A stretch of DNA of 15,817 bases, taken from assembly GCA_008671285.1 (NCBI GenBank), contig RPYR01000113.1, positions 1 to 15,817 of the forward strand, in the 5' to 3' direction. This document shows, piece by piece, positions 8,112-14,674 of the stretch (within the stretch, counting starts at the first letter, position 1; each line of letters begins with the position of its first letter). Below the pieces are notes generated by a model that was not told the origin of the DNA, ran no database searches, and was given only the letters and a program-made list of their open reading frames with translations. Source of the stretch: Collinsella aerofaciens. GTDB taxonomy: Bacteria > Actinomycetota > Coriobacteriia > Coriobacteriales > Coriobacteriaceae. Both the position numbers and the translations under genes were made by a program.

Positions 8112-8146
8112 TGTATTAATACATGTCCTACTACATGTATTAATTA
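8112..8146. promoter_or_regulatory. probable GntR operator before the deglycase/PTS operon
   Basis: ATTAATACATGT (8115-8126) and ACATGTATTAAT (8133-8144) form a perfect 12-bp inverted repeat with a 6-base spacer. Inside it, TGTATTAATACA (8112-8123) is itself a perfect palindrome. TGTATTAAT recurs at 8137-8145. The site lies between the predicted -10 box and the ribosome binding site, so a bound protein would block initiation. A near-identical 15-mer precedes the gntR gene. Confidence 0.7.
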
Positions 8147-8147
8147 G

Positions 8148-8175
8148 AGAATAATCCACGCTGCAGCGTAGTCAA
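8148..8175 (-). promoter_or_regulatory. promoter of the deglycase/PTS operon
   Basis: On the minus strand TTGACT (8175-8170), a 16-base spacer and TATTCT (8153-8148) form a plausible sigma-70 promoter. The start would fall near 8141, inside the inverted repeat. Confidence 0.6.
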
Positions 8176-8176
8176 G

Positions 8177-8208
8177 AAAAAACTGTCGTTTTCCCGCGAA
8201 CGGCAGTT
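8177..8208 (-). terminator. intrinsic terminator of the gntR gene
   Basis: Plus-strand AACTGTCGTT (8181-8190) and AACGGCAGTT (8199-8208) pair over 10 positions with one mismatch and an 8-base loop. On the minus strand the hairpin ends in a run of six T (8182-8177). It lies 25 bases past the gntR stop, so the regulator is transcribed separately from the PTS operon. Confidence 0.7.
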
Positions 8209-8232
8209 TAGAGTCGTAAGCGGCAACCGCTT

Positions 8233-8949
8233 CTATGCGTAAAACTGATAAAGACCCGGATCGTCGGCAATGGCATGCTGATCGGCAACATGCAGCGGAT
8301 GCCCTTCCGAATCTTTAACGAAGGACCTATTGAATAGCAGAGCCGAACCAAGGTCGACCTTGAGGAGCTCAGCGTCTCGATCGTCCGCATAGACAATTCC
8401 TATACGACGAGTAAGTTCCCCCGGCATCACGCCATGGCGCTGCAAAAGTTCGTATAAAGACCCTTCGAGATCGTGTTCGGCCAAGAACGCGAAGGAAGCT
8501 CGAAAGTAATTGGTTTCGGACAGTACCGGCCTACCATCAGAAAACCTAACGCGACAGAGCTTAAAAGCAGGCGAATTGTCTAGGCCCAGAAATGAAACCA
8601 CTTCCTTTGGACAATCCGCTTCAAGAGAGGCAGATACAATCCGTGCAGACGGCTCCTTTCCCTGCAATCGGCAAAGATCGGAAAAACTGACAGAAGAACG
8701 TGCATGTCCGTCAGAAGCAGCAGACGTACTCTCGTTATCTGCAACGAATGTGCCTCGCCCATGCTCTTTTACCATCAGGCCTTCATTTACAAGATTCGCC
8801 AATGCGTGTCGCAGCGTCACGCGGCTGACGCCAAACTGCTTGCACAATATCTGTTCTCCCGGGACTTGCTCACCAGGCTCCCAGGCACCCGATTCAATAT
8901 TCGCCTTTAAACGGTCTTCAACCTGAAGATATAGCGGCTTTTCATCCAT
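8233..8949 (-). CDS. GntR-family (HutC subfamily, UTRA domain) transcriptional regulator
   Basis: A 238-residue DNA-binding regulator. Residues 1 to about 70 are a GntR winged helix (PLYLQVEDRLKANIESGAW, then FGVSRVTLRHALANLVNEGL with the glycine-rich turn KEHGRGTFV). From about residue 85 to the end it has the UTRA effector-binding fold of the HutC subfamily (for example LSETNYFRASF). Such proteins sense a sugar phosphate or related metabolite and normally repress nearby genes. Two adjacent ATG codons exist; the second, 8949, lies 6 bases after AGGAGG and is preferred over 8952 (3 bases). It sits just upstream of the deglycase and PTS genes but is separated from them by a terminator. Matching palindromes before both transcription units suggest autoregulation. 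By position it corresponds to FrlR-type regulators of fructosamine loci. Confidence 0.92.
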   Translation of the reverse strand: MDEKPLYLQVEDRLKANIESGAWEPGEQVPGEQILCKQFGVSRVTLRHALANLVNEGLMVKEHGRGTFVADNESTSAASDGHARSSVSFSDLCRLQGKEPSARIVSASLEADCPKEVVSFLGLDNSPAFKLCRVRFSDGRPVLSETNYFRASFAFLAEHDLEGSLYELLQRHGVMPGELTRRIGIVYADDRDAELLKVDLGSALLFNRSFVKDSEGHPLHVADQHAIADDPGLYQFYA

Positions 8950-8975
8950 CATTAACCTCCTGACAGCCTGATACT

Positions 8976-8990
8976 TGTAATATTACATGT
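8976..8990. promoter_or_regulatory. probable GntR operator before its own gene
   Basis: TGTAATATTACA (8976-8987) is a perfect palindrome followed by TGT. The 15-mer matches the one at 8112-8126 in 13 of 15 positions (TGTAnTAnTACATGT). It lies 14 bases upstream of the AGGAGG site and overlaps a possible -10 box (TAATAT or TATTAC on the minus strand). Confidence 0.6.
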
Positions 8991-9282
8991 ATTGACTTTC
9001 CGTCAGCTGCATATGCGTCACCATTTTCAAATTAGTTGGAGAAAACCCTTTATAGAAATGAGGAAGTGCGAAGCATAACGCGCCGAGCACGATGTCTACG
9101 CGTTCCCCATTGGAGCGCTGCGGGCGTAGGGCGGTACATCTCAGCTCATTTGATTATCTTGACTGGCAATTTAGTCATCAAAGCTACGGCTCCGCCTCGT
9201 CATAGGTAATGGCGAGGCGGAGCCGCGATCAGTAATAGCGACGTTACGAACAGAACGCCGTTGAGAATCCCATGCGAAAACG
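8991..9282. other. intergenic region between gntR and the endonuclease gene
   Basis: Apart from the operator just before it and the hairpin at 9187-9225, I see no supported gene here. Frames are short and lack ribosome binding sites. The base composition is mixed. It separates the lower-GC PTS locus from the restriction-modification module. Confidence 0.5.
9187..9225 (-). terminator. perfect 13-bp hairpin after the endonuclease gene
   Basis: CGGCTCCGCCTCG (9187-9199) pairs perfectly with CGAGGCGGAGCCG (9213-9225) with a 13-base loop. It lies 57 bases past the endonuclease stop. The tract after it on the minus strand (TAGCTTTGATG) is poor in T, so termination is likely but not typical. Confidence 0.45.
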
Positions 9283-10788
9283 CTACAGCCCCAGAATGTG
9301 CTCCAGATAGCCCTTGTTGAACCAGAACGATTGCTTCGTCATCCAGCGCCCGTCGGGCAGTTCGCAAGCATTCCTTGCGATGTCACCGATCTCTGTTCCA
9401 TCGGCAAACTTGTAAGCCGCTTTTGACGTATGCGGGCGAACGTGAACAATTGGGTTGTCCGCCATACCGGGCAGATTGTTAGTCACTTTGAGCTTTCCGC
9501 TTGCATCCCGATACGGATTGAGCTCAACGCCCTCACGTATTACCTTTCGCGTCTCATCCCAACAAGCTTTCGCAGGGCCTTCGATTTCGTTTTCTCCCAT
9601 CGCCCAGAACAAACAACGGTCGAGACGCAGCACGCCATCGTGGTCCTCGCGAAACACAACGAAGAAGAAGCGATTGGTCTCAAGGCACGCATGAAAAGGC
9701 GACGTTTCCCAGTCTTCCCCGATCAAACGCTTGAACTCAAACGGTGGGAACGACATAGCCTGTTCGATGTGCCCCCTGTTGTTAACTCGAACGGTTCGGA
9801 CGGAAATGCCTGCCTTGACGAATTCCTCGGCAGCATTGTTTTTGATTCCGAGCATACGATAGACGAGCGTTGTCCACTGCGCCTTATTGCCCGTGTACTC
9901 CAACCCGTATTGCTCCGCAATCTGGCGATCAGTTTCGCCATAGTGTTGCTCGATAAGTCCAGTTACGTAACTTTCGAAATCAATGGACTCGTCGTCGCCT
10001 CGAACGATGCTCTCGCCGATACGCGGGGCACCGAGAACATAGGCGTGAAGCACATAGTCCATGTACGAGCGTTTGAGAGAAAAGGCGCGGCGCTTCGCGC
10101 GACGGCGTTCGATCTCGCCCGTATCGGTATTGAAGTACTCGTAGTACTGGTCGACCCACATTGTCGCTTCGGTTGCGCCCTTTGTGCAGGCGCCCAAGTA
10201 GGTGGTCATGCCCTCCGACAGCTCGTCTGCGCGACCATCCTGAATGTACGAAATGATTTTCTCGTAGTCAGCGCGGATGATCTTCATATCCTCTTCGGGC
10301 AGACGAACCATGACCGCACGCTCAATGCGTTGGTCGTATTTATCGATGGAACGATCGCGGCCATAGTAAATCAACAGGATATTGCTGAGCTTGGTCTTGA
10401 GGTGCGAATTGTCATAGTCGAGCGAAACGGGACGGTCGTAAGGAATCATGGTCAGGACAAGACGTTCACCGGCAGATTTACGACCGTCTTTAAGTACGTC
10501 AAAACACGTTGCCTTGAGCTCGACACCCGCCTCGGGAAAGTCCGGCCGGTCGTCGCTGTTGGCCTTATAGCCAAAGTAACGCTCCTCGATCAGGGTCCCC
10601 ATACCGCCCTTGTACTTTTTGGAGCCAAAGTCCTTGGGCGCGCTCTCCCCCTCCGGCGCAATACCAAGCTCAAGAATATCGCGAAACGTCATCCCGTCGA
10701 GATTGGCAGCATACCGCTCGATGCTTGAAGGGTCAGAAAAATCAGTATCGTCAAGCATGCGCTTGAAGTCGAGGTGCTTCTTGGACAT
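9283..10788 (-). CDS. Sau3AI/MutH-family type II restriction endonuclease
   Basis: The 501-residue protein has the MutH/Sau3AI catalytic pattern: E69 in LIEERYFG, D83, E90 and K92 in DFPEAGVELKAT. The spacing D-x6-E-x-K and the 14 residues from E69 to D83 are the same as in MutH (E56, D70, E77, K79). Length is close to Sau3AI (about 490 residues), which carries a catalytic N-terminal and a related regulatory C-terminal domain, and the long C-terminal part here fits that plan. Enzymes of this family usually cut GATC. The start is ATG 10788 with GGAGG 6 bases upstream; a longer frame from 10902 adds 38 residues that look like intergenic sequence. It is divergent from the C5-methyltransferase gene, 142 bases away. 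Family is secure; GATC specificity is inferred from family and partner. Confidence 0.9.
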   Translation of the reverse strand: MSKKHLDFKRMLDDTDFSDPSSIERYAANLDGMTFRDILELGIAPEGESAPKDFGSKKYKGGMGTLIEERYFGYKANSDDRPDFPEAGVELKATCFDVLKDGRKSAGERLVLTMIPYDRPVSLDYDNSHLKTKLSNILLIYYGRDRSIDKYDQRIERAVMVRLPEEDMKIIRADYEKIISYIQDGRADELSEGMTTYLGACTKGATEATMWVDQYYEYFNTDTGEIERRRAKRRAFSLKRSYMDYVLHAYVLGAPRIGESIVRGDDESIDFESYVTGLIEQHYGETDRQIAEQYGLEYTGNKAQWTTLVYRMLGIKNNAAEEFVKAGISVRTVRVNNRGHIEQAMSFPPFEFKRLIGEDWETSPFHACLETNRFFFVVFREDHDGVLRLDRCLFWAMGENEIEGPAKACWDETRKVIREGVELNPYRDASGKLKVTNNLPGMADNPIVHVRPHTSKAAYKFADGTEIGDIARNACELPDGRWMTKQSFWFNKGYLEHILGL

Positions 10789-10861
10789 GGGATACCTCCG
10801 AAACTCGCAACTAACCCCATAGTATTTCAGAGCAACTACTAACGCCCAGAAAATTGAGGTC

Positions 10862-10890
10862 TTGATCTTGTCCCCTCGATCGGCTATTGT
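10862..10890 (+). promoter_or_regulatory. likely promoter of the methyltransferase, containing two GATC sites
   Basis: TTGATC (10862-10867), a 17-base spacer and TATTGT (10885-10890) give a plausible promoter with a start near 10897. GATC occurs at 10864-10867, inside the -35 box, and at 10878-10881, inside the spacer. These are the only GATC sites I see between the two genes. Confidence 0.5.
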
Positions 10891-10930
10891 TGTGAGCACC
10901 ATAAACGGACACAGCAGCGATTGGAGAAAC

Positions 10931-12193
10931 GTGTCTGAGATTAATATTGCCGAGCTTTTTGCGGGCGTCGGTGGATTTCGTTTGGGTCTCGAAGGCTATG
11001 CCGACCCTCGACATCCCGAGTTTTATATGAAACCAGCCGGCCCCTTCCGCACCATTTGGGCAAATCAGTGGGAACCGCCCGGAACCAAGGCGCGTCAGTT
11101 CGCGGCCCGTTGCTATATGGACCGCTTTGGCGATGATTCCGTTGTTAACGAAGATATCAATAAGGTTTTGGAGCAGGCTGAGGCCGGCGAGATTGAAATC
11201 CCCGACGTTGACATGGTCGTCGGCGGCTTCCCTTGCCAGGATTACTCTGTCGCACGTCCGCTTAATCAGGCACATGGCATCGAGGGCAAGAAGGGCGTCC
11301 TTTGGTGGGACATCTACCACTTCCTCGAGATGAAGGAACCCAAGTTCGGCCTCTTCGAAAACGTCGACCGCCTGCTCAAATCGCCCGCGTCTCAACGCGG
11401 TCGCGACTTCGCCATTATCCTAAGCTGTCTTGCCGACCTCGACTACACGGTCGAATGGCGCGTGGTCAACTCTGCCGAATACGGTTTCCCCCAGCGTCGT
11501 AAGCGTGTTTATATCTTCTGCGAAAAGGACGCTGGCGAGGTTGATCTCGTTGATCGCATGCACAACGGCGTCATGGCTAAAGCCTTCCCCGCCATCTATC
11601 CCGACGAGATGTCCGAGCTCAACGTTTTACCCGACCCCTACGAGAACTCAACTCGTTTTGGCGTCGGCCAAAAGACCTCTCAATTCAAGAATGCTGGCGT
11701 CATGCAGGGCTGTCATGTTCTTACCTGCGACTTTGCCGAAGACTATCACGGTGAGCGCCACGTGCTTGGCGATGTGCTTGTCGACGAGGCTGATGTCCCG
11801 GAGCAGTTCTACATCTCCGACGAAAAGCTTCCCGACTGGCGCTACCTTAAGGGCAGCAAGCGCGAAGAGCGCACTAACAAAAAGACAGGCTTTACGTACA
11901 CGTATTCCGAGGGAGCCATGAGCTTCCCGGATGCCACCGACAAGCCGAGCCGCACCATCCTCACAGGAGAAGGCGGCACAGGAGCGAGCCGCTTCAAGCA
12001 CGTCATCAAATGTCCCAATGGCCGTTTCCGCCGTCTTGTTCCCGACGAGCTCGATCAGCTTCAGGGATTCCCGAAAGGCTGGACCGATACGGGCATGACC
12101 GACGGCCATCGAGCCTTCTGCATGGGCAACGCACTCGTCACCGGCGTGCCCCATCGCATTGGCGAAGCTATGGTCGAAGTGTACGGCCTCTAA
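10931..12193 (+). CDS. DNA (cytosine-5-)-methyltransferase, partner of the Sau3AI-like endonuclease
   Basis: A 420-residue C5-cytosine methyltransferase that would protect host sites with S-adenosylmethionine as donor. Motifs appear in the usual order: motif I AELFAGVGGFRLGLE (7-21), motif IV GGFPCQDYS with catalytic C102, motif VI ENV (143-145), motif VIII QRRKRVYIF (188-196), then a target-recognition region, motif IX near RRLVPDELDQLQGFP and motif X near FCMGNALVTGVP. The start is GTG 10931, with GGAG 4 bases upstream; this gives the normal N-terminus just before motif I. The frame remains open further upstream to TTG 10862, but that would cover the promoter. Size and partner match M.Sau3AI, which modifies GATC at the cytosine. 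A strong terminator follows the stop by 11 bases. No controller (C) protein gene is present. Confidence 0.94.
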   Translation: MSEINIAELFAGVGGFRLGLEGYADPRHPEFYMKPAGPFRTIWANQWEPPGTKARQFAARCYMDRFGDDSVVNEDINKVLEQAEAGEIEIPDVDMVVGGFPCQDYSVARPLNQAHGIEGKKGVLWWDIYHFLEMKEPKFGLFENVDRLLKSPASQRGRDFAIILSCLADLDYTVEWRVVNSAEYGFPQRRKRVYIFCEKDAGEVDLVDRMHNGVMAKAFPAIYPDEMSELNVLPDPYENSTRFGVGQKTSQFKNAGVMQGCHVLTCDFAEDYHGERHVLGDVLVDEADVPEQFYISDEKLPDWRYLKGSKREERTNKKTGFTYTYSEGAMSFPDATDKPSRTILTGEGGTGASRFKHVIKCPNGRFRRLVPDELDQLQGFPKGWTDTGMTDGHRAFCMGNALVTGVPHRIGEAMVEVYGL

Positions 12194-12204
12194 GGCAAGC
12201 AATC

Positions 12205-12239
12205 CGGAGCCGGCAGTTCACGCTGTCGGCTCCGTTTTT
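12205..12239 (+). terminator. intrinsic terminator after the methyltransferase
   Basis: CGGAGCCGGCAG (12205-12216) pairs with CTGTCGGCTCCG (12223-12234) over 12 bp with one G-U pair and a 6-base loop. Five T follow (12235-12239). Confidence 0.88.
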
Positions 12240-12255
12240 CCACCACACTCCCCTG

Positions 12256-12261
12256 TATACT
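12256..12261 (+). promoter_or_regulatory. possible -10 box of the 163-residue protein gene
   Basis: TATACT matches the -10 consensus in 5 of 6 positions and lies about 58 bases before the GTG start. No good -35 box is visible, because the region upstream is the methyltransferase terminator. Confidence 0.35.
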
Positions 12262-12318
12262 GATGTAGCACGTGTTTCATCCGGGCTTGTTGGGCCGGGT
12301 CGTTCATGGGAGGTTCTT

Positions 12319-12810
12319 GTGGCTGTTTCGAATCCGCCTAAGGGAAGCGTTTCTTCTTCGTCCATCAAGCCGGTTACGCGCAAGGCCGTGCGTTGCCAAC
12401 GCGAGGTCGCTTGGCTTGTCACGCAGGCGGCGGGCAGGCTCGTGGCGACCACTCAGGACGTCAACGCGCCTACGCCGAGCTTTGTGTTAGCGGCGGCGCT
12501 GAATTTTGTGCGCCAATTGGAGCTTGCCGCACAGGACGCCAGCGGCCACCTCGACTACCAGAATGTTATGGCGCCCGACCTGCAAACGTTCTGCCGCATA
12601 GCCAAGTTGCCCGCCGCACCCAATGCGCTTTCAGACGCAGGCTACATGTTTACGCTTTCGGGCGCGGACCTTATCCGCGACATCTATGCATACTCCAGCG
12701 AGCTCGCCGAGCGCCACGTCTTTGACGCGGCAGAAGTCAAACCGGGATATGTCATCAAGCTGGTTCTTAGGCTGTTCTTGATGGACGGGTTCGGGGCCAT
12801 GCCGGCGTAA
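12319..12810 (+). CDS. hypothetical protein, 163 residues, family not recognised
   Basis: I do not recognise this protein. The start is GTG 12319, preceded by GGGAGG with a 5-base spacer; no in-frame ATG is suitably placed, and the upstream extension of the frame runs back into the methyltransferase gene. The N-terminus is Ser/Lys-rich and polar (about residues 1-30). The rest looks soluble and mainly helical, with blocks such as REVAWLVTQAAGRLVATTQD, FVLAAALNFVRQLELAAQD, and IRDIYAYSSELAERHVFDAAEV. There is no signal peptide, no clear membrane segment and no cysteine pair. It lies between two terminator-like structures and its neighbours give no functional hint. Coding potential is supported by the ribosome binding site and a codon use like that of nearby high-GC genes. 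Confidence 0.72.
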   Translation: MAVSNPPKGSVSSSSIKPVTRKAVRCQREVAWLVTQAAGRLVATTQDVNAPTPSFVLAAALNFVRQLELAAQDASGHLDYQNVMAPDLQTFCRIAKLPAAPNALSDAGYMFTLSGADLIRDIYAYSSELAERHVFDAAEVKPGYVIKLVLRLFLMDGFGAMPA

Positions 12811-12910
12811 GCCGAGTCTTTAGCATCACCGTCGACTGAGCAACAACCGCTTTACCTTAGTGGGCGCCAATTGAGGGTCGATTATTGGGTCGCCTCGTCC
12901 ACTAACGCAT

Positions 12911-14377
12911 TTATTCCACGCGCCCTGACAGTCGATACTTGCGGTTGCGGCTCGTCGCCGGCGCCGTGGGCTCAAGCTCGCCTTGAGCAATGAGCGCGTT
13001 GACGCGCGACCTAACCTGGGAAATTGTAAGCCCCGTACGTTCTGCCAGCTCACGCGTCCCCAGCTCGCCGTAGTGTTTGAGTGCCGTCACAATTAAGCCC
13101 CCGCCATGATCGACCGGCTCGATCTTTGAACGGTAAAGTACGACCTTGAACCGATCGAACCCCGGGCAGAACAGGGGCTCGGCCAGACCATGCGCGCGCA
13201 TGGCATCGATCATCATCGGGATGCCCGAGCCATTGCCCTCAGCCGGCGAACCTGCGCCATCCGGCAGCGGGACAATCGACATGAGTTTCACGAGTGTCGC
13301 GTTACGGCATCGGGAGCTGCCGTCAAACAAGTTCTCGCGAGCCTTTCCCCCGTAAAGGCCGCCAGGATTCGTCACCTCGACACGATCGTCAAAGACGTCG
13401 ACGGCAATCGATTGTCCACAGAACCGATCCCCGTATTCTCGATGGATTACGGCGTTGGCGATTGCCTCGCGCAGAACCTCCTCGGGAATCTCAAGCGAGT
13501 CGACACGCGAGACGCCTTGGACGGTCGATGTTCGCCGCAAATTCTTGGCGACGGCCGCGACAGCACCCGAGATCATCTCGCCCAACGTTCCCTCACAGAT
13601 TGTGCGGTCCATAAACCTTAGTGGCCCCGCAGCTCCCTTTTGAGCTCCCACGTGGACAGCCACATCAATGAAGAGCTTGGGATAGAACTGCTGAGGGTAA
13701 ACGCCCGCGGCAAGGAGGCCGGCCTTGGTAACATTGCCCTGGAAGTCGAGGAAATTCAGACGCTCCATCTTTGTCTTCTTGTCCGCCGCACCGCGCATCG
13801 CTCGAGGCGTCAACGAATAGGCACGCTCTATCGTGCGGTCGACCAGCGACTCGTCGAGATCGCCCACACTCGTGCCGGGCACCGCATCGCGATCGCTCGG
13901 AGTCGCTCGACCGTATGACGCCAATGCGAGCACCTCGGTCGATGAAAGCGGCACATCTTTGTCATCGATGCGCTTGTAGCTGCCGCCCTGGGCGCCCCGC
14001 TCTATGACATAGCAGGGCTTGCTCGACGGATCGAGCTCCTCAATCGTAATGACGAGAACGATGGCGCCCTGAAGCTCCACTCGCTCGATCGTGTATTTGG
14101 GCGGATTGGCCAGCTTTCCTCGACCGCCCGCATCACCCATGCCTGACACAAATTGGTTGAGCACTTTCTCGGTCTCGAAGTTCTCAACCGGGACAAAACC
14201 AGCGCGCTCACTCACTCCGAGCACGATGGTTCCGCCGGCAGTGTTCGCGAATGCGCTCACCGTTTCCCACGCGTCGCGGGAAAGCGTCGTGGCGCTCTCC
14301 TTCACTTCGACGTTAAGATCATCCGAGCCCATACGCCTTAAAGACTCAAGCAGACCGGTCAGCTCGTTTTCGCTCAT
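12911..14377 (-). CDS. Schlafen/AlbA_2-type ATP-binding regulator with C-terminal winged helix
   Basis: A 488-residue protein of the COG2865 type. Residues about 20-150 are a Schlafen AlbA_2 domain (VEVKESAT at 23-30; FANTAGGTIVLGV at 43-54). Residues about 295-415 look like the HATPase_c_4 (RecG C-terminal-like) module: EEVLREAIANAVIHREY with E304 and N308, NPGGL (337-341), and GNGSGIP (381-387). Residues about 428-475 form a winged helix (LGTRELAERTGLTISQVRSRVNALIAQGEL). Such proteins are predicted ATP-dependent transcriptional regulators, but their true role is poorly known. The start is ATG 14377 with AAGGA 7 bases upstream; GTG 14383 is the alternative. It is a single gene with an exceptional upstream region of repeated TATCTCTC motifs, which its winged helix may bind. 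Confidence 0.88.
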   Translation of the reverse strand: MSENELTGLLESLRRMGSDDLNVEVKESATTLSRDAWETVSAFANTAGGTIVLGVSERAGFVPVENFETEKVLNQFVSGMGDAGGRGKLANPPKYTIERVELQGAIVLVITIEELDPSSKPCYVIERGAQGGSYKRIDDKDVPLSSTEVLALASYGRATPSDRDAVPGTSVGDLDESLVDRTIERAYSLTPRAMRGAADKKTKMERLNFLDFQGNVTKAGLLAAGVYPQQFYPKLFIDVAVHVGAQKGAAGPLRFMDRTICEGTLGEMISGAVAAVAKNLRRTSTVQGVSRVDSLEIPEEVLREAIANAVIHREYGDRFCGQSIAVDVFDDRVEVTNPGGLYGGKARENLFDGSSRCRNATLVKLMSIVPLPDGAGSPAEGNGSGIPMMIDAMRAHGLAEPLFCPGFDRFKVVLYRSKIEPVDHGGGLIVTALKHYGELGTRELAERTGLTISQVRSRVNALIAQGELEPTAPATSRNRKYRLSGRVE

Positions 14378-14430
14378 CTGCACGTCCTTTCGCTCGGTCC
14401 CGCGGAGAATGCCGCGGATAGATTTCCCTC

Positions 14431-14509
14431 GTCTCTCAGTTATCTCTCGTAATTATCTCTCATTTATCTCTCTATCTCTCGGCTTAGAGATAAGAGATAG
14501 ATAGAGATG
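14431..14509. repeat. TATCTCTC cluster 1, between promoter and start of the AlbA_2 gene
   Basis: Four exact copies of TATCTCTC start at 14441, 14454, 14465 and 14473, after a near copy GTCTCTCA at 14431. Three inverted near copies follow: TAGAGATA (14485-14492), AAGAGATA (14492-14499) and TAGAGATG (14502-14509). Direct copies face inverted ones across a 4-base gap, so the block has overall dyad symmetry. By the promoter prediction it would lie in the 5' leader. Confidence 0.85.
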
Positions 14510-14530
14510 GAATGTCTACCATTTGCTTCA

Positions 14531-14558
14531 TTTATACATATTTTTGCTGGTAGAACAA
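14531..14558 (-). promoter_or_regulatory. likely promoter of the AlbA_2 regulator gene
   Basis: On the minus strand TTGTTC (14558-14553), a 16-base spacer and TATAAA (14536-14531) give a plausible promoter with a start near 14524 and a leader of about 145 bases. The -10 box is good, the -35 box weak. The promoter sits between the two repeat clusters. Confidence 0.45.
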
Positions 14559-14560
14559 TC

Positions 14561-14577
14561 GGTATTGAGACAATACC
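14561..14577. promoter_or_regulatory. dyad GGTATTG-AGA-CAATACC next to the AlbA_2 promoter
   Basis: A perfect 7-bp inverted repeat with a 3-base spacer lies 2 bases upstream of the predicted -35 box. It could be a binding site for a dimeric regulator. It differs in sequence from the TATCTCTC repeats. Confidence 0.45.
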
Positions 14578-14586
14578 ATGATTACC

Positions 14587-14674
14587 TGTCTCTTTGCTGC
14601 TCAGTTATCTCTCATATTTTTCTCTCATCTTCCTGTCATCTCTCATATTAGAGACGAATGAGAGACGAGAGATA
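14587..14674. repeat. TATCTCTC cluster 2, upstream of the AlbA_2 promoter
   Basis: Direct copies: TGTCTCTT (14587), TATCTCTC (14606, exact), TTTCTCTC (14619) and CATCTCTC (14637). Inverted copies: TAGAGAC (14649-14655), GAGAGAC (14660-14666) and an exact GAGAGATA (14667-14674). As in cluster 1, direct copies come first and inverted ones last. Copies start 13 and 18 bases apart. Confidence 0.8.

Noticed and set aside
7143..8147. Plus-strand open frame of 334 codons
   Set aside because: Antisense to the full FrlB-type deglycase gene and without a convincing start site.
9430..10728. Plus-strand open frame of 432 codons
   Set aside because: Antisense to the Sau3AI-like endonuclease, which has a clear catalytic motif. 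The antisense product shows no family features.
12857..12905. Inverted repeat TTAGTGG/CCACTAA as a terminator between the 163-residue protein and the AlbA_2 gene
   Set aside because: The 7-bp arms are 35 bases apart, inner pairing is poor and no T run follows on either strand.
14431..14674. CRISPR array
   Set aside because: Repeats are only 8 bases, occur in both orientations and have spacers of 0 to 18 bases; no cas gene is near.
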